The position numbers and the translations under genes are program-made. Source: Cycloclasticus sp. symbiont of Bathymodiolus heckerae (lineage in GTDB: Bacteria > Pseudomonadota > Gammaproteobacteria > Methylococcales > Cycloclasticaceae). From it: a DNA stretch of 64,000 bases. Every line of letters starts with the position of its first letter. Position 1 is the stretch's first letter. Shown here piece by piece: positions 36,377-46,644 of the stretch. The notes under the pieces were generated by a model. It did no database searches, was not told the origin of the DNA, and saw only the letters and a program-made list of their open reading frames with translations. The stretch is from positions 62,001 to 126,000 of the forward strand of contig LWTL01000123.1 in NCBI GenBank assembly GCA_002101235.1, written 5' to 3'.

Positions 36377-37117
36377 TTAGCTCTCTGTTTCAAGCCAAAT
36401 TAACGATGCCATCCTGCCCGTCACCCCATCACGCCGATAGGAATAAAACTGATCCGACTGATTATACGTGCAATGCTCACCGCCATACATTCTTTTTACA
36501 CCGCACTGAAGGAGCGTTATACGAGCCAATGCGTACAAATCTGCTAAGAAATGCTCCTCATCACTTTGTTGGAATGCCTGCTGCATATTGGGGGTTTTTT
36601 CAACGAAGGCATTTTTTACTTCGCTCCCAACCTCAAAACATCCGGGGCCTATGGCTGGCCCCAACCAAGCAAGTATTTGCTGGGGCTGTCCTAGGCTTAA
36701 AACTGTATTTTCAATAACACCCGCGAGCAAACCACGCCAACCCGCGTGAATAACGGCAACCGCTGAACCGTCTTTTTTACACAATAATATCGGCAAACAA
36801 TCCGCCGTCATCACTGCGCACACCACATTGCTAGATCGCGTCATCGATGCATCGGCTATCGGCACAGTTGAATTTACGGCACCGCTTAACTCAACAACAG
36901 TCGTGCCATGCACTTGCTCCAACCAAATAGGCTGCGAAGGTAACCGGCCTTTTCTTACTAATATGGATTTATTTTGAGCGACACTCAACTCATTATCTGC
37001 TACATGATTAGCTAAGTTTAAACTGGAGTAACCACCAAGACTAACACCTCCTAATCGGCTTGTTGACAGCGCTTTTATTCGTTCTGGCGCTGGCCAATCA
37101 GGTGTAATACACTTCAT
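36377..37117 (-). CDS. pgeF: laccase-domain protein PgeF (YfiH)
   Basis: 246 residues of the YfiH/DUF152 family. Metal-binding signatures are WLEQVHGTTVVEL, TADCLPILLC and AVIHAGWRGLLAG, and the protein ends near GGEHCTYNQSDQFYSYRRDG. Members act as multicopper-like oxidases or purine nucleoside phosphorylases, and in E. coli PgeF edits peptidoglycan precursors. It follows rluD by 3 bp, the conserved order rluD-pgeF. Confidence 0.93.
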   Translation of the reverse strand: MKCITPDWPAPERIKALSTSRLGGVSLGGYSSLNLANHVADNELSVAQNKSILVRKGRLPSQPIWLEQVHGTTVVELSGAVNSTVPIADASMTRSSNVVCAVMTADCLPILLCKKDGSAVAVIHAGWRGLLAGVIENTVLSLGQPQQILAWLGPAIGPGCFEVGSEVKNAFVEKTPNMQQAFQQSDEEHFLADLYALARITLLQCGVKRMYGGEHCTYNQSDQFYSYRRDGVTGRMASLIWLETES

Positions 37118-37120
37118 TCT

Positions 37121-38113
37121 TTACGGCGCTGGGCTTTCGTGTTCCAAGACGTGAACTAAGTTTTTCATATCATCTGGCATCTCACAGGTCCAAGACATAG
37201 GCTCTCCCGTTACTGGATGTACAACGCCTAACCTTGCGGCATGCAATGCCTGCCGTTTAAAAGCACGTAACGTGTCGCTTAACAGTTCACTGGCATTTGC
37301 AATTGCTCTAAACCGTCCGCCATACACCTGATCACCCACGATGGAATGGTTAATATGGCTCATGTGTATACGGATTTGATGCGTTCGACCTGTTTCTAAT
37401 TTCACTCGTAATAATGTGTGTTTAGCAAAACGCTTCCCCACTCGATAGTGGGTTACCGCTTCCTTTCCACCCATCCGCACTGCATACTTTTTACGGTCTG
37501 TTGGATGCCGCGCTAACGGTTGATCTACTGTGCCGCCGGCAGTCAAATAGCCGCGAACAACAGCTAAGTATTCACGCTCAAACTCACGCGCCTGCAATTG
37601 GTCCACTAACGTTTTATGTGCTGTTAACGTGCGCGCCACCATTAGTAAACCACTGGTTTCTTTGTCAATCCGGTGAACTAAACCCGCTCGTGGCAAGCCT
37701 TCTAATTCGGAGTCATAATGCAACAACGCGTTTTGCAGTGTTCCACCCCAATTTCCTGCCGCAGGATGAACAACTAAACCAGCCGGTTTATTCACCACCA
37801 ACATCGCATCATCTTCGTAAACAATGTTCAACGCAATAGGCTCTGCTTTAACCTCTAGCGACGTATCTGCTACCGGCGTAATAATAACAACCTCACCGCC
37901 GTTCACTTTATCGCGTGGGCGTAACGTTTTATTGTCGATAATAATATCGCCACTTTTCACCCAGCTTTTCAACCGGCTGCGCGAATACTCTGGGCATAAT
38001 TCTGCCAGCGCTTGATCTAGTCTCAGCCCCGCCATTTCAGTCGGTATGATTAATTCGATTTGTTGTTCTATTTTCAAGCCAATAACGTTGTAATAATTGA
38101 TGTGCTGCGGCAT
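37121..38113 (-). CDS. rluD: 23S rRNA pseudouridine synthase RluD
   Basis: 330 residues. An S4 domain at about 27-85 (LDQALAELCPEYSRSRLK) precedes the RluA-type catalytic domain with GLVHRIDKETSGLLMVARTL (Asp nucleophile) and LETGRTHQIRIHMSHINH. RluD modifies helix 69 positions of 23S rRNA. It is divergent from bamD with 38 bp between starts, a typical gammaproteobacterial arrangement with pgeF downstream. Confidence 0.94.
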   Translation of the reverse strand: MPQHINYYNVIGLKIEQQIELIIPTEMAGLRLDQALAELCPEYSRSRLKSWVKSGDIIIDNKTLRPRDKVNGGEVVIITPVADTSLEVKAEPIALNIVYEDDAMLVVNKPAGLVVHPAAGNWGGTLQNALLHYDSELEGLPRAGLVHRIDKETSGLLMVARTLTAHKTLVDQLQAREFEREYLAVVRGYLTAGGTVDQPLARHPTDRKKYAVRMGGKEAVTHYRVGKRFAKHTLLRVKLETGRTHQIRIHMSHINHSIVGDQVYGGRFRAIANASELLSDTLRAFKRQALHAARLGVVHPVTGEPMSWTCEMPDDMKNLVHVLEHESPAP

Positions 38114-38151
38114 TATAACCGCTTAATTCTTCTTAACTCGTTATTTAGCCC

Positions 38152-39006
38152 ATGACTTCTATGAATCACTCGCCAATCAAACACGTTTTACTGGCCATTA
38201 TGTTTTTTGCCCTAAGCGCTTGTTCAACATTGGACATTCTTAATCCTGACGATGGTGTCGACAAACAAGCTAACTGGTCCGCCGCTGATTTCTACAAAGA
38301 AGCTAAAACAGCCATGGACGAAGAGAGTTATGAGAAAGCTATCACGTTGTATGAAGGACTGGAATCACGTTACCCTTTCGGGCGTTATGCCCAACAGGCT
38401 CAAATTGATTTAGCTTTTGCTTACTATAAAAATGATGAGCCTGAATCTGCCATTGCCACAGCCAACCGTTTCATCCGCATTCACCCGCGCCATGAAAATA
38501 TTGACTACGTGTATTACTTGAAGGGCTTAATTAATTTTAATCGCGGCATTGGCTTTTTAGAACGCTACTTACCAACAGATAAATCACAACGCGACCCAGG
38601 TGCTGCCGTTGAGTCATTAGATGATTTTGCCACTTTGATCAGACGGTTCCCTAACAGCCAATATATTACTGATTCTAAACAGCGTATCGTCGCGCTAAAA
38701 TCCAACCTTGCGCTACATGACTTAAATGTTGCTAAATATTATATGAAACGCAAAGCTTATATTGCCGTTATAAACCGAACAAAACATATTATTGAAAAGT
38801 ACCAAAGAACCACCGCTGTTCCACGCGCACTATTACTAATGGTTGATGCATATCAGAAAATTGGAATGAATGATTTGGCCGCCGATGCCCAGCGTGTTTA
38901 TGACCTTAACTACCCGAACGGACTACCGCCGATCAATAATCCAAAGTTTGTACACGAGCAAACCACCTCTGAGAAAATCTGGGAATACTTGGAGCTTGAT
39001 CAGTAG
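38152..39006 (+). CDS. bamD: outer-membrane assembly lipoprotein BamD
   Basis: 284 residues. The lipobox FALSACSTL gives a lipidated Cys at about 24. TPR-like repeats follow, with YEKAITLYEGLESRYPFGRY and AIATANRFIRIHPRHENIDY matching BamD/ComL. It is part of the BAM complex that inserts beta-barrels into the outer membrane. ATG 38161 is an alternative start. A terminator hairpin begins in its stop codon region. Confidence 0.95.
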   Translation: MTSMNHSPIKHVLLAIMFFALSACSTLDILNPDDGVDKQANWSAADFYKEAKTAMDEESYEKAITLYEGLESRYPFGRYAQQAQIDLAFAYYKNDEPESAIATANRFIRIHPRHENIDYVYYLKGLINFNRGIGFLERYLPTDKSQRDPGAAVESLDDFATLIRRFPNSQYITDSKQRIVALKSNLALHDLNVAKYYMKRKAYIAVINRTKHIIEKYQRTTAVPRALLLMVDAYQKIGMNDLAADAQRVYDLNYPNGLPPINNPKFVHEQTTSEKIWEYLELDQ

Positions 39007-39036
39007 CTTAGGGCGGATGCTAGGCTACTGTTTTTT
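39001..39036 (+). terminator. terminator overlapping the bamD stop codon
   Basis: CAGTAGC (39001-39007, including the bamD TAG) pairs with GCTACTG (39024-39030), followed by TTTTTT. The convergent nadE ends at 39074. Confidence 0.8.
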
Positions 39037-39073
39037 CAAGCTAGGGCTTAAAACAGCCTACTTATAAGGCGCA

Positions 39074-40699
39074 TTAATCCCCTGCGAACAGAACCCGACT
39101 AAAGCCCGACGTCATCGGGAAACGTCGCTCACGACCAAACGCGCGAGATGTTATTTTTACACCCGGTGGCGATTGCCGACGCTTATATTCATTCTGCTCA
39201 ACAAGCCTCAAAACCCTATCTACAACAACTTGATCATACCCTGTTGCTAAAATTTCAGCCCGTGACTGATCCAGCTCAATATACCTCTCTAAAATATCAT
39301 CCAACACGGGGTACGGCGGCAAGCTATCTTCATCCTTTTGATCAGGTGCAAGCTCTGCTGATGGCGGCCGAGTAATCACTCGTTCAGGAATCACGGGGGA
39401 TATATTATTTCTGTATTCTGCTAAAGCGTACACCATCATTTTTGGCACATCTTTAATCGGCGCAAAACCACCCGCCATATCACCATATAGCGTGGCATAA
39501 CCCACAGCCATTTCACTTTTATTACCGGTTGTCAGCAATACCTTTCTTTTCTTATTCGATATCGCCATCAACACAACGCCTCGGCTACGTGCTTGAATAT
39601 TTTCTTCGGTAACATCTGCCCCTAAACCTTCAAAAGCAGGCTCTAGCATTGCAGAAAACGCCTTAACCGCGAGTTCTATAGGAATTGTTTGGTGTTTAAC
39701 GCCTAGAGCATCAGCTTGTTTTACAGCATCTTCATTACTCATATCTGCTGTATATTTTGATGGCATTAGCACCACTTCCACACGGTCACCACCTAATGCA
39801 TCTGCTGCTATGGCTAACACCAAGGCAGAATCAATACCACCAGACAAGCCTAACAGCGCACCGTTAAAGCCATTCTTCATCACATAATCACGTACCGCTA
39901 AAACTAATGCTTGGTAAATGCTCTCTAAATTTTCTCGCTTGGCTGCTTTAGGTAAATTCGTTTCATCCTGCACACCATCATCATTAAACTCAACGTAATC
40001 AATCGCTTCTTCAAAGGTTGGCAAGCTCTGCACAATAACTCCTTCTGCATTCATAATAAAAGAGCCCCCATCAAAAACCAACTCATCCTGGCCACCCACT
40101 TGGTTAAGGTAAACTACTGGCAAACCTATTTCGCTTACCCTATCTCGAACTGTTTTCTCTCGCTTCTCTACCTTTCCTATTTCAAACGGTGACGCATTCA
40201 AGTTAAGAACAACCGTTGCTTTCGTTTGTTTTATTTGTTCGCAAACACCTGCCGTCCATATATCCTCACAAACGGTTAACGCAACACGTTGCATGCCTAT
40301 CTTAAAAACACAGGCTTGCTTGCCCGCTTTAAAATAACGCATCTCATCAAACACGCCGTAGTTAGGTAATTGTTGCTTGCGATAATTGGCAACCAACTCC
40401 CCCGCTTGAAGCACAGCAACACTGTTGAGCAAGGCGTTTTCACCCTTTTCTGGGTAACCAATAATAATGGATAATAACGGACAAGCTATTGAAATACGCT
40501 CAAGTTCTTTTTCTACACGGCGAATAAAATCATCCCGAAATAGCAAATCTTCCGGTGGATAACCTGTAATCGCTAATTCAGGAAATACAATCGCATCCGC
40601 GTTTTGCTCTACAGCTTGATGGCAGAAGTTAATAATACGATCGGCATTGCCTATCAAATCGCCCACTGTGGGATTAAATTGTACGAGTGCTATTTTCAT
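39074..40699 (-). CDS. nadE: glutamine-dependent NAD+ synthetase
   Basis: 541 residues. The N-terminal nitrilase-like glutaminase domain (to about 260) has the Glu-Lys-Cys set in FPELAITGYPPEDLL, the RKQQLPNYGVFDE segment and VCEDIW. The C-terminal synthetase has the PP-loop GLSGGIDSALVLAIAADALG. It converts deamido-NAD to NAD with ATP and glutamine, the final step of NAD synthesis. A single gene on the minus strand between bamD and sucD. Confidence 0.96.
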   Translation of the reverse strand: MKIALVQFNPTVGDLIGNADRIINFCHQAVEQNADAIVFPELAITGYPPEDLLFRDDFIRRVEKELERISIACPLLSIIIGYPEKGENALLNSVAVLQAGELVANYRKQQLPNYGVFDEMRYFKAGKQACVFKIGMQRVALTVCEDIWTAGVCEQIKQTKATVVLNLNASPFEIGKVEKREKTVRDRVSEIGLPVVYLNQVGGQDELVFDGGSFIMNAEGVIVQSLPTFEEAIDYVEFNDDGVQDETNLPKAAKRENLESIYQALVLAVRDYVMKNGFNGALLGLSGGIDSALVLAIAADALGGDRVEVVLMPSKYTADMSNEDAVKQADALGVKHQTIPIELAVKAFSAMLEPAFEGLGADVTEENIQARSRGVVLMAISNKKRKVLLTTGNKSEMAVGYATLYGDMAGGFAPIKDVPKMMVYALAEYRNNISPVIPERVITRPPSAELAPDQKDEDSLPPYPVLDDILERYIELDQSRAEILATGYDQVVVDRVLRLVEQNEYKRRQSPPGVKITSRAFGRERRFPMTSGFSRVLFAGD

Positions 40700-40726
40700 A
40701 ATGACTTATCAGTTTATTACAGGCAT

Positions 40727-40758
40727 AAAAAAGGGCTGTACAGTTTACAGCCCTTTTT
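40727..40758 (-). terminator. terminator after sucD
   Basis: Stem AAAAAGGGCTGTA/TACAGCCCTTTTT with T-runs on both strands, about 40 bp past the sucD stop. Confidence 0.9.
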
Positions 40759-40796
40759 CATTATTGTGAGATTTCTCTCTGAAACGTTAAGCGGTG

Positions 40797-41669
40797 TTAG
40801 CCTAAAATTTCTTTCATCTTCGCACCCATTTCAGTCGGCGATTTCACAATGTGAACACCCGCTGCTTCTAAAGCTGCAAATTTAGCTTCTGCTGTACCTT
40901 GTCCACCAGAAACAATCGCACCAGCATGGCCCATACGTTTACCTGGAGGCGCTGTAACACCCGCAATATAACCAACAACTGGCTTAGTTACGTGCTCTTT
41001 AATGTATTCGGCTGCTTCTTCTTCAGCTGTGCCACCAATTTCGCCCACCATGATAATACCTTTAGTATCTTCATCAGCTTCGAAACGAGAAATCACGTCA
41101 ATAAAGCTCATGCCGTGAATAGGGTCACCACCAATACCAACACACGTTGTTTGACCAAGGCCAGCAACCGTTGTTTGGTGAACAGCCTCATACGTTAATG
41201 TACCAGAGCGTGACACCACACCAATGCTACCTGCTTGGTGAATAAAGCCAGGCATAATGCCAATTTTACATTCACCCGGTGTAATAACACCTGGGCAGTT
41301 AGGGCCAATAAGAACGGTATCTTCGTATGACTCTAATGATGCTTTTACTTTCAGCATATCCAACACTGGAATACCTTCTGTAATACAAACAATCACTTCA
41401 ATACCTGCAGCCGCCGCTTCTAAAATAGCATCCGCAGCAAATGGAGGTGGCACATAAATCATTGTTGCTGTTGCGCCTGTGGCTTCAACTGCGTCGGCAA
41501 CTGTATTAAATACAGGTAAGTCTAAATGTGTTTCACCACCACGACCTGGCGTTACACCACCAACAACCTTAGTTCCATAAGCAATGGCTTGCTCTGAGTG
41601 GAATGTACCTTGTTTACCGGTAAATCCTTGGCAAATTACTTTTGTGTCTTTATTTATTAAAATACTCAT
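40797..41669 (-). CDS. sucD: succinyl-CoA synthetase alpha subunit
   Basis: 290 residues. The CoA-binding Rossmann domain begins with [16 protein letters not shown] (14-29), and the active-site histidine is in [17 protein letters not shown] (phospho-His). [16 protein letters not shown] is also diagnostic. With SucC it makes ATP or GTP from succinyl-CoA in the citric acid cycle. It follows sucC by 13 bp. Confidence 0.97.
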   Translation of the reverse strand: MSILINKDTKVICQGFTGKQGTFHSEQAIAYGTKVVGGVTPGRGGETHLDLPVFNTVADAVEATGATATMIYVPPPFAADAILEAAAAGIEVIVCITEGIPVLDMLKVKASLESYEDTVLIGPNCPGVITPGECKIGIMPGFIHQAGSIGVVSRSGTLTYEAVHQTTVAGLGQTTCVGIGGDPIHGMSFIDVISRFEADEDTKGIIMVGEIGGTAEEEAAEYIKEHVTKPVVGYIAGVTAPPGKRMGHAGAIVSGGQGTAEAKFAALEAAGVHIVKSPTEMGAKMKEILG

Positions 41670-41682
41670 ATCTGTCCTTAAC

Positions 41683-42843
41683 TTAAGATGCTGCTTTTAC
41701 AGCAGCTTTTGCAGCGATCGTTAAATCATCTGCAGCAATAATATCAAGACCTGAGTCTTTCAATATTTGACGGCCTTGGTCAGCATTTGTACCTTCTAAA
41801 CGAACAACAACCGGCACTTTAACGCCTACTTCTTTAACTGCTTGAATAATACCGTCTGCAATTAAGTTACAACGAACAATACCGCCAAAGATATTCACTA
41901 AAACAACTTTTACTTTGTCATCAGACAAAATAAGTTTGAATGCTTCAGAAACACGTTCTGCTGTTGCTCCGCCGCCAACGTCTAAGAAGTTAGCTGGAAA
42001 GCCGCCTTCTAATTTAACCAAATCCATCGTTGCCATCGCTAAACCAGCACCGTTCACCATGCAACCAATGCTGCCATTTAGTGTGATGTAGTTAAGGTCG
42101 TGTTGTTGCGCCGCATGCTCTTTTTCATCTTCTTGAGACGGGTCACGCATAGCAACCATATCTGGGTGACGGTAAGCTGCGTTGTCATCCAAGTTAACTT
42201 TTGCATCCAATGCAATTAAGTCGCCATCGCCATTTACGATCAATGGGTTAATTTCAATTTGGCTAGCATCTTTCGCATGGAAAACAGCCAAAATAGCGCC
42301 CATTACTTTTTCTAGTTGGCGAATTTGTTTGCCTTCTAAGCCCATTTTAAACGCAATATTACGACACTGGTAAGGCTGTAGGCCTGCAACAGGGTCAATC
42401 GCTGCTAATAAAATCTTTTCAGGTGTTTCTTCAGCAACTTCTTCAATATCCATGCCGCCAGCTTCAGACGCCATAAACATAATGCGTTTCGTACCACGGT
42501 CAACCATGGCACTTAAATACAGTTCACGTTCAATTGGCTTAACTTCTTCAACAATTAACGTTTCAATTGGCAAACCTTCAACATCTGTTTGCGGTGTTAC
42601 CAAACGAGAGCCTAGTAGCTTTTTGCTGAATGCTTCAACTTCATCCATGCCTTTACATAGTTTTACGCCGCCAGCTTTGCCGCGACCGCCAGCATGTACT
42701 TGCGCTTTAACAACCCAGCAATCACCGCCTAGTTCTTTTGCAACGTTAATGGCTTCTTTTACTGATCGAGCAGGCTTACCTGCTGGGACCGGCACGCCAA
42801 ATTCAGCAAACACTTGTTTTGCCTGATATTCATGTAAATTCAT
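41683..42843 (-). CDS. sucC: succinyl-CoA synthetase beta subunit
   Basis: 386 residues. ATP-grasp domain starting [20 protein letters not shown], with [25 protein letters not shown] and [13 protein letters not shown]. The gene is first of sucC-sucD. Other citric-acid-cycle genes usually found upstream (sucAB) are absent here; pilS is divergent, 93 bp away. Confidence 0.97.
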   Translation of the reverse strand: MNLHEYQAKQVFAEFGVPVPAGKPARSVKEAINVAKELGGDCWVVKAQVHAGGRGKAGGVKLCKGMDEVEAFSKKLLGSRLVTPQTDVEGLPIETLIVEEVKPIERELYLSAMVDRGTKRIMFMASEAGGMDIEEVAEETPEKILLAAIDPVAGLQPYQCRNIAFKMGLEGKQIRQLEKVMGAILAVFHAKDASQIEINPLIVNGDGDLIALDAKVNLDDNAAYRHPDMVAMRDPSQEDEKEHAAQQHDLNYITLNGSIGCMVNGAGLAMATMDLVKLEGGFPANFLDVGGGATAERVSEAFKLILSDDKVKVVLVNIFGGIVRCNLIADGIIQAVKEVGVKVPVVVRLEGTNADQGRQILKDSGLDIIAADDLTIAAKAAVKAAS

Positions 42844-42924
42844 TCAAATTCCTCTATTATTAATTGTTACGTAACCTAACCAAGCCATTCTAATAGATTT
42901 TAGAACTTAAATCAGCCAGGCACC

Positions 42925-42930
42925 TATAAT
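42925..42930 (+). promoter_or_regulatory. -10 box of pilS predicting a leaderless mRNA
   Basis: A perfect TATAAT ends six bases before the pilS ATG. Standard spacing would start the transcript at or beside the A of the ATG. No -35 match is strong and there is no ribosome-binding site, so a later start is not excluded. Confidence 0.45.
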
Positions 42931-42936
42931 AACGCC

Positions 42937-44568
42937 ATGCATTCTGCACCGAAACGAAGCGAATTCGTAAAAACCTGCCCATTTGGGAGCGGTTTTTACT
43001 TGCCTGCGAGTCAAGCATGGCAAACGCTTAAAGTTTTCCATGCTTATCAATTAGTTTTGTCTGCCGCCTTCTTTGGCCTGTTTATTAGCCACTCTGGCCC
43101 GTCCATTTTCGGTCAGCACGACGCAAACTTATTTCAATCCGTAAGCTTAACCTATCTCGCATTAACCGCTTTTAGCACCGTTTTTATTCGCAAGCCTTAT
43201 ATTGCCTACACGCGGCAAGTACAGTTCAAAATTATTGCAGATATTGTTTTATTGACTCTATTAATGCACGCAAGTGGTGGCATTACTAGCGGGCTTGGGA
43301 TTCTACTGGCCGTTAGCGTTGCGGCTGGCGGTTTACTGGCCGGTGGCCAATGCTCGTTAGCCTTCGCGGCTATTGCCACTTTTGCTGTTTTAGGCGAACA
43401 AGCTTATGCCGACACATCGAATGTTTTTGCTACAACCGCCTATACCTACGCTGGCGTTTTAAGTGCTTCATTCTTTACTATTTCACTCCTAGCATTAGTT
43501 CTCGCAAAGCGTGTTGAGGTGTCTGAACGTATAGCACAACAACAAAGCCGCGAAATTGATGACCTCGTTCACCTCAATGACTACATTATCAAACATCTTC
43601 AGTCTGGCATTATTGTCGTCGATAAAAGCAACAATGTACGTCTAGCTAACGAAGCTGCTAACGAATTGCTGCACCATACCGTTTCTATTGGCCGCCCTTT
43701 ATCAGAAGCATCCGCAGAAAGCTGGCAATTATTCAACCGTTGGTTACGAGCACCTAGCGAAAACAGCGCGTCCCTGTCAGCTACTTCCAACACACCAAGA
43801 ACAAAACTACGCTTTAATAAACTAGACAGCTTTGCTGACGATACCTACATTATATTTTTGGATGACTTATCGTCCGTTGACCATCAAGTACAACAGGGCA
43901 AGCTTGCATCCTTAGGTCGGCTAACCGCAAGCATTGCACATGAAATACGAAACCCTTTAGGCGCCATTAGCCATGCTGGTGAATTATTATCAGAATCTTC
44001 CTCTATTGAAAAAGAAGACCAACGTTTACTCGACATCATCCACAATCACACGGGGCGCGTAAACAGCATTGTAAAAAGCATCCTCCAGCTTTCACGGCAA
44101 GAAGAAAGTCATATTGAAAGTTTTCCATTAGCTGCTTGGTTTGCTGAATTCGACATCAGCTTTAAAGAGCAATTTGGCTTAACAAAATCCCCCTTACAAA
44201 TAAACATTAACGATGATTTGGCGAATATACATTTCGACAAAAACCACCTTAAACAAATTATAGACAACCTTTGCGGCAACGCATTAAAATACGGCCAACT
44301 CGACCCAGCTATACCTTTTATTGATATCCATTGCGGGCTACACACTGCAAATAAACAAGTCTTTATAACTGTATCCGATAACGGCGCAGGCATTGATGAA
44401 AAAACCGCTCAGCAAATTTTCGAACCTTTCTATACAACATCTGCCTCGGGAACCGGCTTAGGCCTGTACATTTCAAGTCAGCTTGCCGAGTTAAATCGTG
44501 CTAAATTAAGCTACCTTGCCAACGCCGAAGGCGGCAGCCGTTTCACCTTACTTTTCAGCAACTCTTAA
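42937..44568 (+). CDS. pilS: sensor histidine kinase PilS
   Basis: 543 residues. An N-terminal set of six membrane helices (about 25-200), typical of PilS, is followed by a PAS-like region, the H-box SIAHEIRNPLGAISHAGELL, and ATPase boxes DNLCGNALKYG, VSDNGAGIDE and SGTGLGLYISSQL. PilS responds to pilin levels in the inner membrane and phosphorylates PilR. pilR follows after 6 bp. Confidence 0.93.
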   Translation: MHSAPKRSEFVKTCPFGSGFYLPASQAWQTLKVFHAYQLVLSAAFFGLFISHSGPSIFGQHDANLFQSVSLTYLALTAFSTVFIRKPYIAYTRQVQFKIIADIVLLTLLMHASGGITSGLGILLAVSVAAGGLLAGGQCSLAFAAIATFAVLGEQAYADTSNVFATTAYTYAGVLSASFFTISLLALVLAKRVEVSERIAQQQSREIDDLVHLNDYIIKHLQSGIIVVDKSNNVRLANEAANELLHHTVSIGRPLSEASAESWQLFNRWLRAPSENSASLSATSNTPRTKLRFNKLDSFADDTYIIFLDDLSSVDHQVQQGKLASLGRLTASIAHEIRNPLGAISHAGELLSESSSIEKEDQRLLDIIHNHTGRVNSIVKSILQLSRQEESHIESFPLAAWFAEFDISFKEQFGLTKSPLQININDDLANIHFDKNHLKQIIDNLCGNALKYGQLDPAIPFIDIHCGLHTANKQVFITVSDNGAGIDEKTAQQIFEPFYTTSASGTGLGLYISSQLAELNRAKLSYLANAEGGSRFTLLFSNS

Positions 44569-44574
44569 TTCAAC

Positions 44575-45939
44575 ATGACCCAAGCACTCGCCTTAATCGT
44601 TGACGATGAACCCGACATTCTAGAATTGCTCGAAATCACCTTGTCACGTATGGGTATCGAGAGCAAATCAGCACAAGACTTAACTGAGGCAAAAAGGTTA
44701 TTAAAAATCCATTCTTTCGATTTATGCCTAACCGACCTTCAATTGCCTGATGGCAACGGGCTTGAACTGGTCGAGCATATACAAAAACATTGCCCAAACG
44801 TTCCCACCGCGGTTATTACCGCATTCGGCAGTATGGAAACAGCCATTAACGCGCTCAAACTAGGCGCATTTGATTTCGTCTCTAAACCTGTCGACCTTAA
44901 AAGCTTAAAAAACCTCGTCAGCTCCGCCATAAAAATTAACGACACAGTAGAGCCCGTTGATAGACGCAGCCGCGAACAGTTACTTGGCGACTCTGTTGTT
45001 ATGGCAAAAGTTCGCGCAAAAATTGCTAAACTTGCACGCAGCCAAGCACCTATATATATAAGTGGTGACTCAGGCACCGGCAAAGAACTAGTTGCAAAAT
45101 TAATACACCAAAAAGGCCCGCGCGCAAGCCAAGAATTTGTTCCCATAAATTGCGGTGCTATCCCACAAGAACTGATGGAAAGTGAGTTTTTTGGGCATAT
45201 AAAAGGCAGCTTTACTGGCGCTATCGCTAATAAGAAAGGCTTATTCCAGTCGGCAAGTGGCGGCACACTTTTTTTAGATGAAATTGCCGACTTGCCGTTA
45301 CACATGCAAGTCAAATTACTACGCGCCATCCAAGAGAAATCTGTTCGCCCAATAGGGAGCGATAAAGAAATCCCCGTTGATGTGCGCATACTAAGCGCCA
45401 CCCATAAAAACCTAGCCACACTCGTAGATGAAGGCAGCTTTCGGCAAGATCTGTACTACCGTATTAATGTAATAGAACTGCCATTGCCTAAATTAAGCGA
45501 GCGGAAAGAAGACATTCAACAACTAGCAAAACACATACTTAACAAATTAAATGTCGAGCAAAACTGCTCCATAAAGCTTGCAAATGATGCCCTAAAAGCA
45601 CTCTGCCAATACGACTTTCCTGGCAATGTTCGTGAACTAGAAAACATTCTCGAACGCGCTTTCACTTTATGCGAAGATGACGTTATTCAGCACCATGATT
45701 TACAACTCCCCAAACCTAACAATAAAAACCCACTTAACAACCAGCACCCCATCACGCAAAAAACCGCGGCCGATCAAACAGACGCACCATTAGAAGACTA
45801 CCTTGGAACATTGGAAAAAGAGGCTATTGTTAACGCACTTGAAAAAACGCGTTGGAATAAAACCGCTGCTGCCAAGGAGCTAGGCATTACCTTTCGCGCA
45901 TTACGTTATCGCTTAAAAAAGCTAGGACTAGAGGATTAG
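44575..45939 (+). CDS. pilR: sigma-54-dependent response regulator PilR
   Basis: 454 residues. Receiver domain with VDDEPDI and phospho-Asp in CLTDLQLPDGNG; AAA+ domain with Walker A GDSGTGKELVAK; sigma-54 contact loop reading GSFTGA in place of the common GAFTGA; FLDEIADLPLHMQ; and a Fis-type HTH at the C-terminus (NKTAAAKELGITFRALRYRL). It activates pilA with sigma-54; a matching promoter lies before pilA. Confidence 0.95.
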   Translation: MTQALALIVDDEPDILELLEITLSRMGIESKSAQDLTEAKRLLKIHSFDLCLTDLQLPDGNGLELVEHIQKHCPNVPTAVITAFGSMETAINALKLGAFDFVSKPVDLKSLKNLVSSAIKINDTVEPVDRRSREQLLGDSVVMAKVRAKIAKLARSQAPIYISGDSGTGKELVAKLIHQKGPRASQEFVPINCGAIPQELMESEFFGHIKGSFTGAIANKKGLFQSASGGTLFLDEIADLPLHMQVKLLRAIQEKSVRPIGSDKEIPVDVRILSATHKNLATLVDEGSFRQDLYYRINVIELPLPKLSERKEDIQQLAKHILNKLNVEQNCSIKLANDALKALCQYDFPGNVRELENILERAFTLCEDDVIQHHDLQLPKPNNKNPLNNQHPITQKTAADQTDAPLEDYLGTLEKEAIVNALEKTRWNKTAAAKELGITFRALRYRLKKLGLED

Positions 45940-46030
45940 CACAAAGTGGGTGTCATAGGCGATTTTAAATTAAAAAACAAATTTCAACATAACCCTTTAA
46001 TATCAACAATCTATAAAGAAACCTAAACCA

Positions 46031-46046
46031 TGGCACGACTCATGCA
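46031..46046 (+). promoter_or_regulatory. sigma-54 promoter of pilA
   Basis: TGGCACGACTCATGCA fits TGGCAC-N5-TTGCA at all but one position, with the invariant GG and GC 10 bp apart. It lies 50 bp before the pilA start. A TGTC motif at 45951 is a possible PilR contact, weakly supported. Confidence 0.9.
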
Positions 46047-46095
46047 TTAAATTACTTGCAACAATTATTTATTACATATTAATAAGGATATAAAC

Positions 46096-46578
46096 ATGAA
46101 AAATCTACAAACAATAAAACAAAGCGTACAAAAAGGCTTTACGCTAATCGAATTAATGATCGTGGTTGCGATCATTGGTATTTTGGCTGCGTTGGCTATT
46201 CCGGCTTATTCGGACTACACCATTAAAGCGAAGGTTTCTGAAGCCGCATCACTAACTGGCGCAATGAAAGCAGCGGTGGAAATCTATTACAGCGAAAACG
46301 GTGTCTTACCAGACCTAACTGATAACTCTACATATGCTGATGATAATGCCTGGTACGATGGCCTTGGCGTATCCAGCCAATTCACAGGAAAATATGCGAG
46401 CTCTGTTCTGCTTACATCAGCCACTCCTGCAGCAATAGACATTACAATACACGGCTTCCCTGCTAGCAGCACGGGGCTAAACGGCGAAACAGTCACCTAC
46501 ACACCAACCGTTCCTGGTGGAAACGTAGTATGGGAAGTTACTGGCACTATAGAAACAAAGTACTTACCTAAAACTTAG
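46096..46578 (+). CDS. pilA: type IV major pilin PilA, without cysteines
   Basis: 160 residues. The prepilin leader ends at QKG and the mature protein starts [20 protein letters not shown] with Glu5, the class IVa signature. AAGGAT lies eight bases before ATG. The C-terminal end reads [17 protein letters not shown]. Many pilins read W-x-C...KYLP..C here; both cysteine positions are replaced (Val and Thr), and the whole protein has no Cys. It forms type IV pili for twitching, attachment and DNA uptake. The putative glycosyltransferase follows the pilA terminator. Confidence 0.95.
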   Translation: MKNLQTIKQSVQKGFTLIELMIVVAIIGILAALAIPAYSDYTIKAKVSEAASLTGAMKAAVEIYYSENGVLPDLTDNSTYADDNAWYDGLGVSSQFTGKYASSVLLTSATPAAIDITIHGFPASSTGLNGETVTYTPTVPGGNVVWEVTGTIETKYLPKT

Positions 46579-46596
46579 TATTTCAGCAACATAAAT

Positions 46597-46629
46597 AAAA
46601 AAGAAGCGGCCTAGAGCCGCTTCTTTTTT
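46597..46629 (+). terminator. terminator after pilA
   Basis: Stem AAGAAGCGGC/GCCGCTTCTT with loop CTAGA and a T-run, starting 19 bp after the pilA stop. Confidence 0.92.
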
Positions 46630-46644
46630 AATTTGGCTTAACCC

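Noticed and set aside
44739-45419. 226-codon open frame on the minus strand inside pilR
   Set aside because: It lies fully opposite the conserved receiver and AAA+ parts of pilR, its translation is low-complexity and Ser/Leu-rich, and it has no recognisable domain. It is a shadow of the real gene.
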